This document shows, one piece after another, positions 45,429 to 54,213 of a DNA stretch of 64,000 nt. Under the pieces are notes generated by a model. It made no database searches. It had not been told where the DNA came from and worked only from the letters and a program-made list of their open reading frames with translations. The stretch's first letter is position 1, and each line of letters opens with the position of its first letter. The position numbers and the translations under genes are program-made. Origin of the DNA: an uncultured Acetatifactor sp. (lineage in GTDB: Bacteria > Bacillota > Clostridia > Lachnospirales > Lachnospiraceae); assembly GCA_910577665.1 (NCBI GenBank), contig CAJTOJ010000001.1, positions 321,027 through 385,026 on the forward strand, read 5' to 3'.

Positions 45429-45503
45429 TCCACTCCCCCAATTTCTCCATCATACCCTTTCAGCCGGCAAAAATAATCTGTGCATGCAGACTTCCTGCAC
45501 CTG

Positions 45504-46772
45504 TCACCCCAATGCCTGTGCAATGTCGGCAATCAGGTCCTCCTTATCCTCAATACCGCAGCTGATGCGGATCAGTTCCGCCGGTACCCCTGCCTGCAGA
45601 AGCTGTTCGTCCGTCATCTGCCTGTGGGTGCTGGAGGCCGGATTCAGGCAACAGGTACGGGCATCTGCCACATGGGTCTCAATGGCTGCGATCTTTAACC
45701 GCTTCATGAAAGCTCCTGCCGCTTCCCTGCCTCCTTTCAGCCCAAAGGACACCACCCCGCAGCTTCCATCCGGTAGATATTTTGCCGCCAGCGCATGGTA
45801 TTTATCCCCTGGCAGGCCACAGTAATTCACATAAGCCACCTTAGGGTGGGCTGCCAGGTATTCCGCTACCGCCTGGCCGTTCTCACAGTGACGCTTCATC
45901 CGCACATGCAGACTCTCCAGCCCTAAGTTCAGCAGAAAAGCATTCTGGGGACTCTGGATGGAACCTAAGTCGCGCATCAGCTGGGCCGTACATTTTGTGA
46001 TAAAGGCCCCTTCCCTGCCAAATTTCTCCGCATACACGATCCCATGGTAACTGTCATCAGGCAGGCACAGCCCCGGGAACTTCTCCGCATGGGCCATCCA
46101 GTCAAACCTGCCGCTGTCCACAATGGCTCCTCCCACGGTGGCACCATGTCCATCCATATATTTTGTGGTGGAATGAGTCACAATATCCGCACCCCACTCA
46201 AAAGGACGGCAGTTTACCGGTGTGGCAAAAGTATTGTCCACTACCAGGGGCACCCCATAGGCATGGGCGCAGCGGGCATATTTCTCAATGTCCAGGACTG
46301 TAAGGGCAGGATTGGCTATGGTCTCCCCGAACACTACTTTTGTATTCTCCCGAAAAGCACTGCGAAGCTCCTCCTCCGATGCATCAGGACTTACGAATGT
46401 CACATCAATCCCCATCCGTTTCATTGTGACACTGATCAAGTTGAACGTACCCCCATAGATGGTACTGCTGGCCACTATGTGATCCCCGCAGCTACAGATA
46501 TTGAACAGGGCATAGAAATTGGCTGCCTGGCCGCTGCCGGTGAGCATGGCCGCGGTTCCGCCCTCAAGCTGGGCAATCTTGGCTGCCACGTAGTCATTGG
46601 TAGGGTTCTGGAGCCTGGTATAGAAATAGCCGCTGGCATCCAGGTCAAACAGCCGCCCCATGTCCTCGCTTGTGTCATACTTAAATGTGGTACTCTGTAT
46701 AATGGGAATCTGCCTGGGTTCCCCGTTTCCCGGGGTATAGCCCCCCTGTACACATATACTGCCTGTCTTCAT
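45504..46772 (-). CDS. O-acetylhomoserine sulfhydrylase (Cys/Met metabolism PLP enzyme)
   Basis: 422 residues of the Cys/Met metabolism PLP family. The start KTGSICVQGGYTPGNGEPRQ is typical of O-acetyl-L-homoserine sulfhydrylases, and the PLP lysine is in HSTTKYMDGHG. Other blocks: FYTRLQNPTNDYVAAKIAQL and VVDNTFATPVNCRPFEWGAD. It makes homocysteine from O-acetylhomoserine and sulfide; homologues using methanethiol also exist. ATG 46772 follows AGGAGGAATTTCAG. The promoter with an overlapping palindrome lies about 150 nt upstream and suggests repression. Confidence 0.93.
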   Translation of the reverse strand: MKTGSICVQGGYTPGNGEPRQIPIIQSTTFKYDTSEDMGRLFDLDASGYFYTRLQNPTNDYVAAKIAQLEGGTAAMLTGSGQAANFYALFNICSCGDHIVASSTIYGGTFNLISVTMKRMGIDVTFVSPDASEEELRSAFRENTKVVFGETIANPALTVLDIEKYARCAHAYGVPLVVDNTFATPVNCRPFEWGADIVTHSTTKYMDGHGATVGGAIVDSGRFDWMAHAEKFPGLCLPDDSYHGIVYAEKFGREGAFITKCTAQLMRDLGSIQSPQNAFLLNLGLESLHVRMKRHCENGQAVAEYLAAHPKVAYVNYCGLPGDKYHALAAKYLPDGSCGVVSFGLKGGREAAGAFMKRLKIAAIETHVADARTCCLNPASSTHRQMTDEQLLQAGVPAELIRISCGIEDKEDLIADIAQALG

Positions 46773-46833
46773 CTGAAATTCCTCCTGGTCTATGGGCATA
46801 TCTCTCTGTCTGTGTGCCTCTTTACAGACGCTG

Positions 46834-46890
46834 GTCTGGCTGCACTTTTTGTCTGGCTGCACTCTTTGTCTGGCTGCACTCTTTGTCTGG
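46834..46890. repeat. Three tandem 17-nt repeats in the leader of the sulfhydrylase gene
   Basis: GTCTGGCTGCACTCTTT repeats at 46834-46850 (one mismatch), 46851-46867 and 46868-46884, with a partial fourth copy to 46890. It lies between the promoter and the start codon of the gene at 45504-46772. No spacers, so not CRISPR. It may bind a regulator or affect leader folding. Confidence 0.8.
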
Positions 46891-46908
46891 ACACATGGAT
46901 TTCCATCC

Positions 46909-46955
46909 ACTGTAAACTCAGTTTACAGTATACACAGTTGTGCAGGAAAATTCAA
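46909..46955 (-). promoter_or_regulatory. Promoter with overlapping palindromic operator, sulfhydrylase gene
   Basis: Minus strand TTGAAT (46955-46950), 17-nt spacer, TATACT (46932-46927). A perfect palindrome, ACTGTAAAC and GTTTACAGT around a 3-nt centre (46909-46929), covers the end of the -10 and the transcription start, as a repressor site would. The regulator is not known. Confidence 0.7.
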
Positions 46956-47002
46956 GCAAAAAGAACGAAGCATCGGTATCCCCCAGCCTCCTGTAGATTC
47001 CA

Positions 47003-47902
47003 TTAAGACTCTTCTCCTTTCTGGGCCCGTTCCTTCCAGTGTTCACTGCGCTCCCTGGCAAAAGTGGTACGGTCTATCTCTGATTCCCTGGTCTTATCAT
47101 GTAAGACTGCATCATTTCCTTTTCCACGATGCTCCTCCGGAGTCAGTTCTGCCAGCGGACCGTCCGCACGCTGCCCTATATGATGGAGCTCCACTGTCTT
47201 CCCGTCTTTTGTAATCGGTGGTAATCCCTGCTCTGCACGTTCCTTGTTGGTACGTCCCATCTCATCTTTCTGGTTCATGTCAATGTCACTCCGGACCAGA
47301 CATTTTCTGCCATTGATCTCCATCTCTTTCAGACCGGCTTTTATATATATTTCCGCTTCTTCCTTGGAACCTAAGGCATCAAGGATCTCATCTGACCACC
47401 CGGTCCGCTTCCTTATGTCTTCCTTTTCTTCCTCAGTCAGCCCTTTTTTCTCGCTATTTTCACAGTTTTTAGAAGGGTCTTCCCCTTCGTCCCGGTTATC
47501 AGTTGCATCCTGCTCATCCTGTCCTTGGGGATCTTCTTCCCCATCTTTTTCCTCCGGCAGTTCGAAGAAGTCTCCCTCTTCAAACAGTATATCCAGTTCG
47601 TCCTCCAGTTCATCCAATGTCAGTTCATGATCCGGCTTAAGAGGTAAGCTTTCTTTATCCATGATGCCTTCTTTTTTGATATCTTCTACCTCGGTACCTC
47701 CTTCCATGAGGTCCCTTTCCATGAGGTCCCCTTCCATAAAGTCCCCTTCACCGGAATCCTCCTCCCAGACATCCCCTTCCATGAACCTGTCATATTTTTC
47801 TAGTAGCTCCGGTTCAAAGTACATCTCATCCGGTTCTTCCACACTGCCTTTGTTGTATCCTTCAGATGTTTCCGCCACTTCCCCAATACCCTCGAACTCC
47901 AT
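47003..47902 (-). CDS. LHH-type HNH/ENDO VII superfamily nuclease with acidic N-terminus
   Basis: 299 residues. Residues ~1-160 are extremely acidic and low-complexity (repeats such as MEGDLMERDLMEGG). Residues ~205-299 match the LHH family of HNH/Endo VII nucleases seen in polymorphic toxins: DIDMNQKDEMGRTNKERAEQ, then GKTVELHHIGQRADGPL with the LHH at about 239-241, then TPEEHRG, AVLHDK and SEHWKERA. Such domains cut DNA or RNA. ATG 47902 follows AAGGAGGGGTGT. It is the last gene of the nine-gene GTPase cluster. No immunity gene is obvious downstream. The acidic part may mimic nucleic acid and keep the nuclease off, or mark it for delivery; both are inference. Confidence 0.82.
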   Translation of the reverse strand: MEFEGIGEVAETSEGYNKGSVEEPDEMYFEPELLEKYDRFMEGDVWEEDSGEGDFMEGDLMERDLMEGGTEVEDIKKEGIMDKESLPLKPDHELTLDELEDELDILFEEGDFFELPEEKDGEEDPQGQDEQDATDNRDEGEDPSKNCENSEKKGLTEEEKEDIRKRTGWSDEILDALGSKEEAEIYIKAGLKEMEINGRKCLVRSDIDMNQKDEMGRTNKERAEQGLPPITKDGKTVELHHIGQRADGPLAELTPEEHRGKGNDAVLHDKTRESEIDRTTFARERSEHWKERAQKGEES

Positions 47903-47912
47903 ACACCCCTCC

Positions 47913-50900
47913 TTACCTGTGCTTTAACAACTGTTCAAGTATTTGTTTCCATTTTCCGCCATCTTCTGCCTGGGCCTCCATCCGGGCCTTCTCCATGGTC
48001 AGGGAAGCTATAATCCTCCGCTGGTCACACTCCCGCAGCAGGGTGATCTTAGGCTCCAGGATCTCCCGGATACAGGCATACCAGCCCTCCACCTGTCCCT
48101 CCCTGCCCTGGACGTACCGGAAGGCCGCCTCCGTGTCAAACATGCCATACAGGATATGACGCCGCAGTCTGCGCCGTTTCTCTTTATCCCTCTCATCTTC
48201 CGTCTTCATGTACTGCAGGAAAGCAATCTTGGTCTCTGCCGGCATGGAAAGCCTGTAAATTCCCTTTTCCAGTTCCTCCCTATATTTTGGATCCAGTTTT
48301 CTTCTCTTCTCCAGAGGCAGAAGAAGGTATTCCAGGCACCTGTCCCAGACCACTTTCTCCCTGGCATTCTCCTTCCTGTGATAGACATAGGAAGGAAAGC
48401 TTTTGAAATTGGTATCCATATGGCAGAGTACCGGCTCCTCCCAGTTGTTCTGGTATACGGCCGCCACGAAGGCCTTCAGCCGGGCCAGCTCCAGGATCTG
48501 TTCCTGGTTCAGTCCTGCAGCCCTGCCCACCAGTTCCCTGTCTTCCAGATCCGGAAGGCCCAGGATGATCTTGGTATTGGTATTCCGGATCACAGACAGA
48601 TCCATCAAGCCGGGAGCCTGGTCGGCAATCAGAAATCCCTCCCCGTAGGTACGCATCTCCGCAATGGAATTGGCCAGCATTTCTACAGATTTGCCCAGCA
48701 GGTTGGCGCTTTCCCCGGGCTGCTCCCTGGAAGTGCGTTTCAGAATATGATGGGCCTCCTCCAGCACTGTCACATGCCTTAGGGGGGCGTTTCCCCCTGC
48801 TGCCTGGGCCATGCGGTGCTCCTGTAGCTTCATTACCAGCAGCCCCATGAGAAGAGCCTTTGTCTCGCTGGAACCCGTTCTGCTCAGGTCCACAATCACA
48901 TTGCTGTCAAAGAGTTCCTCCGGCGATAATTCGTCCGGGGTAAAGATCTGCCGGTACAAGCCGTTTGTAAGGGACTTCAGCCTGGTACACAGCGCTCCCT
49001 TGTAGTCCCCTTTGCTGTCTGAAGAGTATTCCGACTCATTCATGACTGCCTGGATCTGGGAAAGCACATCCAGGAACGATGGAAAGAGCGGTCTGCCTTC
49101 CCCGTCCCGGTATCTGCATTGCGAAGTCTCCAGGTTCCATCCTGCCGCCCCATATGACCTCTCAACGGCATCCTTCAGCACCGCCGGCATGGCCGCGTAC
49201 ATGGGCCAGCACACGTTGAAGATTTCTATCAGCCTGTCTATGTGCTCCAGCACATGGATATCCTCCGGAAAGCTGAAGGGATTCATCCGCAGCAGCGGCG
49301 TCTTCCTGTCATTGGTTCCATATACACTTACATCCGGGTAACTCCCGAACCGGTCCTTGTACTCCCCCTTGGCCGGTTCTATCACCAGAAATCTGATCTT
49401 ATCCTGCTTTCCTTTTACGTCTGACTGCATCAGGCTGTCCAGCATGGCATATATGGTGGTGGATTTTCCCTTGCCGGTGGACCCGGTGATAAAGGTATGC
49501 ATGGACAGGCTTTCCAGATCCAGCCGTACCTTCTGGTTCCCACTATCTCCCATTTCCTCTCTTCCCATATGATACAGGTTCCCCAGCTCCAGGGTCCTCC
49601 CTAAGCTGTCTGGAAGATTCCGGCCAAAGGCCGCCATGGGGATCACCGGGATGCCGGACACGGATTTCTTGGGAAGCCCCATCTGGATGGCAAGTTCACT
49701 GCCGCTGACGGGCAGAGCCGGTGTCACATAGATCCCGGCCTGTCCGTCCTGCCGGAACCTGGGATGCACCAGGGATGCCAGGTACCGGGCCAGGATCTGT
49801 GTATCCTCCTGCCGGAACCAGGCATTGATGTGGGAAGCCTGGGCACTGGAATTGCGTCCCCGCATCAAGGCACTGTAATTGCCAGCCACCGTCAGGGCAG
49901 TCTCCCTGTCCCCGGCGATCACATAGGCCGCGCAGTCAAAGGCACCGAAGCTCCCGCATTCGTCCAGACGCTCCAGATTCCTGTCTATCTGGTCCAGAAG
50001 GGTTTTCACTGTCCGGTTTCCATAGTTTAACTGAAGGCTTTTCCCGGTGGTGCCGGAAGCAGATTCCGTACGGGTAAGGGATCTGGTACTCTGGCTTGAC
50101 CTGCTGGCGGAATCGGTTCTTCCCGCCGTGTCCGATACACTGCTGCTCTTACCCGTGTTGAATCCCACCTGCACAATAAGACTGGCCCCTGCGCTGAATC
50201 CGATAGATTTTCCCTGGGATTTCGTCCGGCTCTGGGTCATGGCTATGCCCTGGGAGATACCTTCTGACACCCCTTCCGTCCTGGCATCAGACAGGGAAAG
50301 GGTATCGCTCTCATTGAGGGTGAGGGAACTGCCGGCGAATGTGGAAAGCTGCGTGTGAAGCATTTCATAGCCCTGTTTCATGGCCTGAAGCTGTGCCGTG
50401 TCCATGGGATCTGCCAGCATCACAATGGTATAAGCCTGACCCTTCAGGGAATCCGCCAGGTTCTCAAGTCCCTGGACATAAGTTTCCATGTTTCTGTCCT
50501 CTTCATCCCGGAAGGCAGCGATTCCTGACACTGCCGCATAGCTGTCCTCTTTCCGGGACAGGAAATGCTCCCGGAAGGAAGCGATCTCTTCCTTTGACAA
50601 TTCTTCCAGTCCGGAGCCGGTGAGATTGCCAGACAAGGCCCCCCGGAAAGCAGCCCCATTGGCTTCCCTTCTCCTTTTGTCCGTCTCCTTTGCCTCTCTT
50701 GCGTTCTTGGAAACAATGCCGAAGTAAAAGTCGATTTTAGATCCATCACTTCTGATGATGGTGGCAATGCTGCAGTCCATGGCAGAGACTACATTGACAA
50801 TGGTGGTCAGCTTGTCCAGAAAACTCTCCTTTCTGTCGATGACAAGCCTGGTGAGCCTATAGAACCTGCCGCACTCCGCAATATCCACATCCAGATCCTC

Positions 50901-51035
50901 CAGGGAAGGCTTCACAATGTCATATGTCTCCAGCCGCGCCAGGTACTCCTTTGTAATAATTGCGTGGGCGTTTTCCAGGCAGCGATCCAGCGCATACCGC
51001 TGTTCCTTCCTTATTTTGTTGATCTCATAGGCCAT
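47913..51035 (-). CDS. HerA/VirB4-like P-loop ATPase
   Basis: 1040 residues. Walker A is GSTGKGKSTT (518-527) and Walker B VTVLEEAHHIL (about 755-765). The arginine-finger region LIADQAPGLMDLSVIRNTNT and GLPDLEDRELVG are typical of the HerA/FtsK pumping ATPases (DUF87-like). The N-terminal ~500 residues have no family I recognise; residues ~240-335 are Ser/Thr-rich (SDTAGRTDSASRSSQSTRSL). The C-terminal ~200 residues are helical and basic. HerA-type rings pump DNA or protein and often pair with nucleases. Here the nuclease gene is 10 nt downstream. It begins 3 nt after the upstream dynamin stop. Confidence 0.85.
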   Translation of the reverse strand: MAYEINKIRKEQRYALDRCLENAHAIITKEYLARLETYDIVKPSLEDLDVDIAECGRFYRLTRLVIDRKESFLDKLTTIVNVVSAMDCSIATIIRSDGSKIDFYFGIVSKNAREAKETDKRRREANGAAFRGALSGNLTGSGLEELSKEEIASFREHFLSRKEDSYAAVSGIAAFRDEEDRNMETYVQGLENLADSLKGQAYTIVMLADPMDTAQLQAMKQGYEMLHTQLSTFAGSSLTLNESDTLSLSDARTEGVSEGISQGIAMTQSRTKSQGKSIGFSAGASLIVQVGFNTGKSSSVSDTAGRTDSASRSSQSTRSLTRTESASGTTGKSLQLNYGNRTVKTLLDQIDRNLERLDECGSFGAFDCAAYVIAGDRETALTVAGNYSALMRGRNSSAQASHINAWFRQEDTQILARYLASLVHPRFRQDGQAGIYVTPALPVSGSELAIQMGLPKKSVSGIPVIPMAAFGRNLPDSLGRTLELGNLYHMGREEMGDSGNQKVRLDLESLSMHTFITGSTGKGKSTTIYAMLDSLMQSDVKGKQDKIRFLVIEPAKGEYKDRFGSYPDVSVYGTNDRKTPLLRMNPFSFPEDIHVLEHIDRLIEIFNVCWPMYAAMPAVLKDAVERSYGAAGWNLETSQCRYRDGEGRPLFPSFLDVLSQIQAVMNESEYSSDSKGDYKGALCTRLKSLTNGLYRQIFTPDELSPEELFDSNVIVDLSRTGSSETKALLMGLLVMKLQEHRMAQAAGGNAPLRHVTVLEEAHHILKRTSREQPGESANLLGKSVEMLANSIAEMRTYGEGFLIADQAPGLMDLSVIRNTNTKIILGLPDLEDRELVGRAAGLNQEQILELARLKAFVAAVYQNNWEEPVLCHMDTNFKSFPSYVYHRKENAREKVVWDRCLEYLLLPLEKRRKLDPKYREELEKGIYRLSMPAETKIAFLQYMKTEDERDKEKRRRLRRHILYGMFDTEAAFRYVQGREGQVEGWYACIREILEPKITLLRECDQRRIIASLTMEKARMEAQAEDGGKWKQILEQLLKHR

Positions 51036-51038
51036 GTA

Positions 51039-53210
51039 TCATCCCCTCCATTTTGCCTTTTCCAGAGCCTGCTCCAGCACCCCGGCATATTCCTGAAGCC
51101 CTGCAATCTCTGCATCCCTGTCCTGGCACTGGCGAAGCAATTCCCCGAACTCCCCTGTAATGCCTTGAAGCAGGTTCTCCTCCGTCTTCCTGCCGGTCTC
51201 CCCAAGTTCCTCCCTGAAGGAGGCTACCTTCTCCCCCAGGGCATCACACAGTTCTTCATAGATCTGTGAGATTGCCCTGGATAGCGCTGTTGCAAGTTCC
51301 GTCTTCTCCCCTGCCGATGTCAGTTCGCCTTGAAACCTGCTGGCAATGGATGTCATGGCCTTGGTAATATCCACATGGAATACCGGAAACTGGATGCCGT
51401 TCACGGTATCCTCCACCAGGACCCGAAACAGGGAGGCGTCATACTTCTCACTTCCCAGGTCAAAGCGTCTGGCCACCATACCCAGCAGTCTTCTCTTGAT
51501 TGTCTTAAGCTGTAACGCCTGGCTGAATACCTCCTCCACATGACTGGATGCCTCATAGGCATACTTTTTCAGGTTCTCCATGGCATCCGCGGCGATACAG
51601 TAGGAATAATGCTTCTCATAGGAATACTGTTCCACATGGCTCCTGCCCCAGGAAAAGGGATTGTACCATCTGGCATCCGATACCGTATAGGTATCATGTA
51701 TGACTTCCGTGCCCGTCCTCTCCCGGATGGACAAATAGTCCCTGGCGGCTCCCCGGATCTCCCGGACCGCAGATGCCCGCTCCGTCTCCAGAGCCGCGTT
51801 CAGTTCCCCAAACAGAGTGGTCATGTCGGCCCTGATGCCGTTTATCTGCTCTTCCACCGCCTTTTTCTGTTCCAGCAGTGCAGCCCTGTCGTTCCCCTCA
51901 AGGATCTGCACCCGCTTATGGGTCTTGTCCAGATACCCCCTAAGGAGATCTTGTAATTCCTCCAGGGCATTGGGCACAAAGCTCCTGGCCCTGGCTGCAA
52001 AGATCTCCTCCTTTTCCTGTGCAGCCTGGTCAAATAGCACCCTCACTTGGTCAAAGTTGCCCAGCAGCTTCAGATCCTCTTCCATATTCCGGGAAAAGGG
52101 CTTTAGCGCCCCATAGATATTCTTTTCCTCCGGGGTGTACTGGCAGGGATCCTTTCCGATCATGTTGTATGCCAGGGAGGAAACCAGGCAGGGTTCTGTG
52201 CACTGTCTGATCACCTGGATCAGCTCCGGCGAGCTTTCCCTGGCCTCCAGGTCCTTCACGAACTCTTCTACCTTGCCCCGGGCACGCTTTGTAAGTTTTC
52301 TCCTGACAATCTTACATGCCTTTGGGATATTGTCCGCCGTATTCTCGTCTCCCCCGAAGATATCGTCCTCCTCCTGCACCCGCAGCACATCCCGGACGCC
52401 ACTGTCGTATTTGCTGGCCACCAGCACAAGTTTTTTCACGCCTTTCTGAGGGAGCTGGCTTGACAGCAGGATCCAGTCGCTCATGTCCAGGAAACTGCCG
52501 GACTGGCTTAGGAAAAACACCACATCGCAGACCTCCATAAACTCCTTGGTCCGCATGGTCCTGGAAGCGATGGGGTCATTCAGGCCCGGGGTGTCCACAA
52601 TGGACAGGCCCTTGAATTCCTCCCGGTTCAGATACAGGATCACCGCCTTCACCAGAGGCGTAAACCTACCATCCTCCCCCACATAATCATTCAGGCTGTG
52701 GAGCAGGTCTTCATAAGTGTCAAAACAGATCCTCTCCTCTCCCCTTTCCAGATAGGAAGCCGGATCCACCCCGCTTTTTTTCACCATCTGTGTAATCTCC
52801 CGGGCAGAGGTATATATCTCATCCTCCAGGTCCACCGCCGCATTGTCCTCCAGGATCTCCCATTCCTCCTGGGAATAATACTCCACCTGGATGATATTCT
52901 CCTTTGCATACTCCATCTTCGTCAGTGTGGCTGTCTTGGGGGTGGAGGCTTTGGGCAGGATCTCCTGTCCGTCGAAGAGCAGGGTGTTCAGGAAGGAAGA
53001 TTTGCCCGCCTTCACCTGCCCCACCACGCCGATGTTCAGCTTCCTGTTCTCCCGGCAGAAATCTTCTGTCTTCCTATGAAAAGTGGCTATAAGCCTTTTT
53101 ATGCCCTCTGCGTCCTCTCCCCTGGCACATTCGGCAAGCTGTCCTGCAATCTCTTCCGCGCAGTCCGTAAAGCCCTGGAATTCCCCTGTATGCTCCGCAA
53201 ATATCTTCAC
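51039..53210 (-). CDS. Dynamin-like GTPase, 723 residues
   Basis: G1 is GQVKAGKSSF (64-73), G3 DTPG (206-209) and G4 SKYD (266-269). A helical stalk-like half follows (about 380-723) with several coiled segments and a Trp/Tyr-rich piece near 520 (DARWYNPFSWGRSHVEQYSY). The switch before G3 (GLSIVDTPGLNDPIASRTMR) and the whole layout match bacterial dynamin-like proteins, which bind and reshape membranes. GTG 53210 is the start, after GGGGGAG; it lies 1 nt past the stop of the upstream gene. No clear membrane helix. One of three different dynamin-like genes in the cluster, probably acting as partners. Confidence 0.88.
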   Translation of the reverse strand: MKIFAEHTGEFQGFTDCAEEIAGQLAECARGEDAEGIKRLIATFHRKTEDFCRENRKLNIGVVGQVKAGKSSFLNTLLFDGQEILPKASTPKTATLTKMEYAKENIIQVEYYSQEEWEILEDNAAVDLEDEIYTSAREITQMVKKSGVDPASYLERGEERICFDTYEDLLHSLNDYVGEDGRFTPLVKAVILYLNREEFKGLSIVDTPGLNDPIASRTMRTKEFMEVCDVVFFLSQSGSFLDMSDWILLSSQLPQKGVKKLVLVASKYDSGVRDVLRVQEEDDIFGGDENTADNIPKACKIVRRKLTKRARGKVEEFVKDLEARESSPELIQVIRQCTEPCLVSSLAYNMIGKDPCQYTPEEKNIYGALKPFSRNMEEDLKLLGNFDQVRVLFDQAAQEKEEIFAARARSFVPNALEELQDLLRGYLDKTHKRVQILEGNDRAALLEQKKAVEEQINGIRADMTTLFGELNAALETERASAVREIRGAARDYLSIRERTGTEVIHDTYTVSDARWYNPFSWGRSHVEQYSYEKHYSYCIAADAMENLKKYAYEASSHVEEVFSQALQLKTIKRRLLGMVARRFDLGSEKYDASLFRVLVEDTVNGIQFPVFHVDITKAMTSIASRFQGELTSAGEKTELATALSRAISQIYEELCDALGEKVASFREELGETGRKTEENLLQGITGEFGELLRQCQDRDAEIAGLQEYAGVLEQALEKAKWRG

Positions 53211-53211
53211 C

Positions 53212-54213
53212 TTAATAATCTCCCCCTTTTTTCATCCATTCCTTGATGGCTTCTTTCCTGTCCGTCCTGTGTCCAATGACACCATAATTCGTGTTATTCA
53301 TCCTGAACTGATAAAGCGTTCCAGATACACCGGCCTTCACCAGCACCTTGCCATGCTGTGATCCATCCTCAATTTGGATCCCCCAAAAAGGACTCCCCAT
53401 GTCCTTTTTCTTTTTCGGCTTCTTGGGTTTATAGACGGCGATAATGCTCCCCGGCTCCACAATCTGCCCCTGCAAGGCTTTCCACCGAAACTCCTCCCCG
53501 TCCTCATCCCGCAGTTTCACCGCCACATGTCGTAGTTCCTCCACAGCCCGCCTGGCTGTCTCAGCCTCCATATAGTACCAAAAGTTCTCTGCCGCCTCCA
53601 GGATCTCTTCCAGATCTGCCCGTTCCATGCCGGATACACTCCGGCACAGCACTGTCCGGACAAACAGGGAAAGCCTGCGCAGCTTCTTCCCCGTGACCCC
53701 CAGAATCTCCCCAAGCCCTGCCAGGTATTCCAATATCTCCCCATTGGCACAGCCCCACAGATTGGCTATTACCAAGGCATCCACCAGAAAACATTCCCTG
53801 TAGGTCTCCGGCAGTGTCCTGGCAAATTCATCCAGGCTCCTGCTGTCTATCTGCAGGCTGCCAATATACAGTTCCTCCAGTGTCCGTTCCGTTCCCGCCT
53901 GCCGGTTCAGCCCCTGGATCCAGGCAAGTCTCCTCTCTGCCAGCTCCTGCTTCGGATCCAGCCGGACAATGTGCAGGAGCATCTCCAGGTACAGCCTGCA
54001 TACCCGCTCATCCTGCAAGCTGCCCAGCGGGTGTCCCTCCAGCCTGATCTGCCCAGACAGCATCTCTATTCTCTCATAATCCGTCTCCGGTGTCCGGGCG
54101 GTGCTTCGCATTTCCTCCAGGTCTTCCTGCAGGGCCGCCAGCCCCTGGGCAATTTCCCGGATACCGTCTTCCAGACGACGGATTTCCCGCTGGATATCCA
54201 GTAAATCTTTCAT
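53212..54213 (-). CDS. TerB-like helical protein with C-terminal beta domain, cluster partner
   Basis: 333 residues. Residues ~1-50 are a coiled coil (EIRRLEDGIREIAQGLAALQ). A helical core (~100-215) includes FLVDALVIANLWG and YLAGLGEILGVTGKKLRRLS, which resembles the TerB fold and also a segment of the next protein (54210-55556). The C-terminal ~100 residues look beta-rich, with a lysine patch KPKKPKKKK near 268 and GVSGTLYQFRMNNTNYGVIG. The start overlaps the upstream stop as ATGA, so the two TerB-like genes are coupled. Function unknown; probably an adaptor of the GTPase cluster. Confidence 0.65.
   Translation of the reverse strand: MKDLLDIQREIRRLEDGIREIAQGLAALQEDLEEMRSTARTPETDYERIEMLSGQIRLEGHPLGSLQDERVCRLYLEMLLHIVRLDPKQELAERRLAWIQGLNRQAGTERTLEELYIGSLQIDSRSLDEFARTLPETYRECFLVDALVIANLWGCANGEILEYLAGLGEILGVTGKKLRRLSLFVRTVLCRSVSGMERADLEEILEAAENFWYYMEAETARRAVEELRHVAVKLRDEDGEEFRWKALQGQIVEPGSIIAVYKPKKPKKKKDMGSPFWGIQIEDGSQHGKVLVKAGVSGTLYQFRMNNTNYGVIGHRTDRKEAIKEWMKKGGDY

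Noticed and set aside
46834..46890. CRISPR or tRNA-like element in the 17-nt repeats
   Set aside because: Repeats are directly adjacent, only three long, with no spacers and no tRNA fold.
47003..51035. Type IV secretion or conjugation operon because of the VirB4-like ATPase
   Set aside because: No relaxase, coupling protein or channel subunits are nearby.
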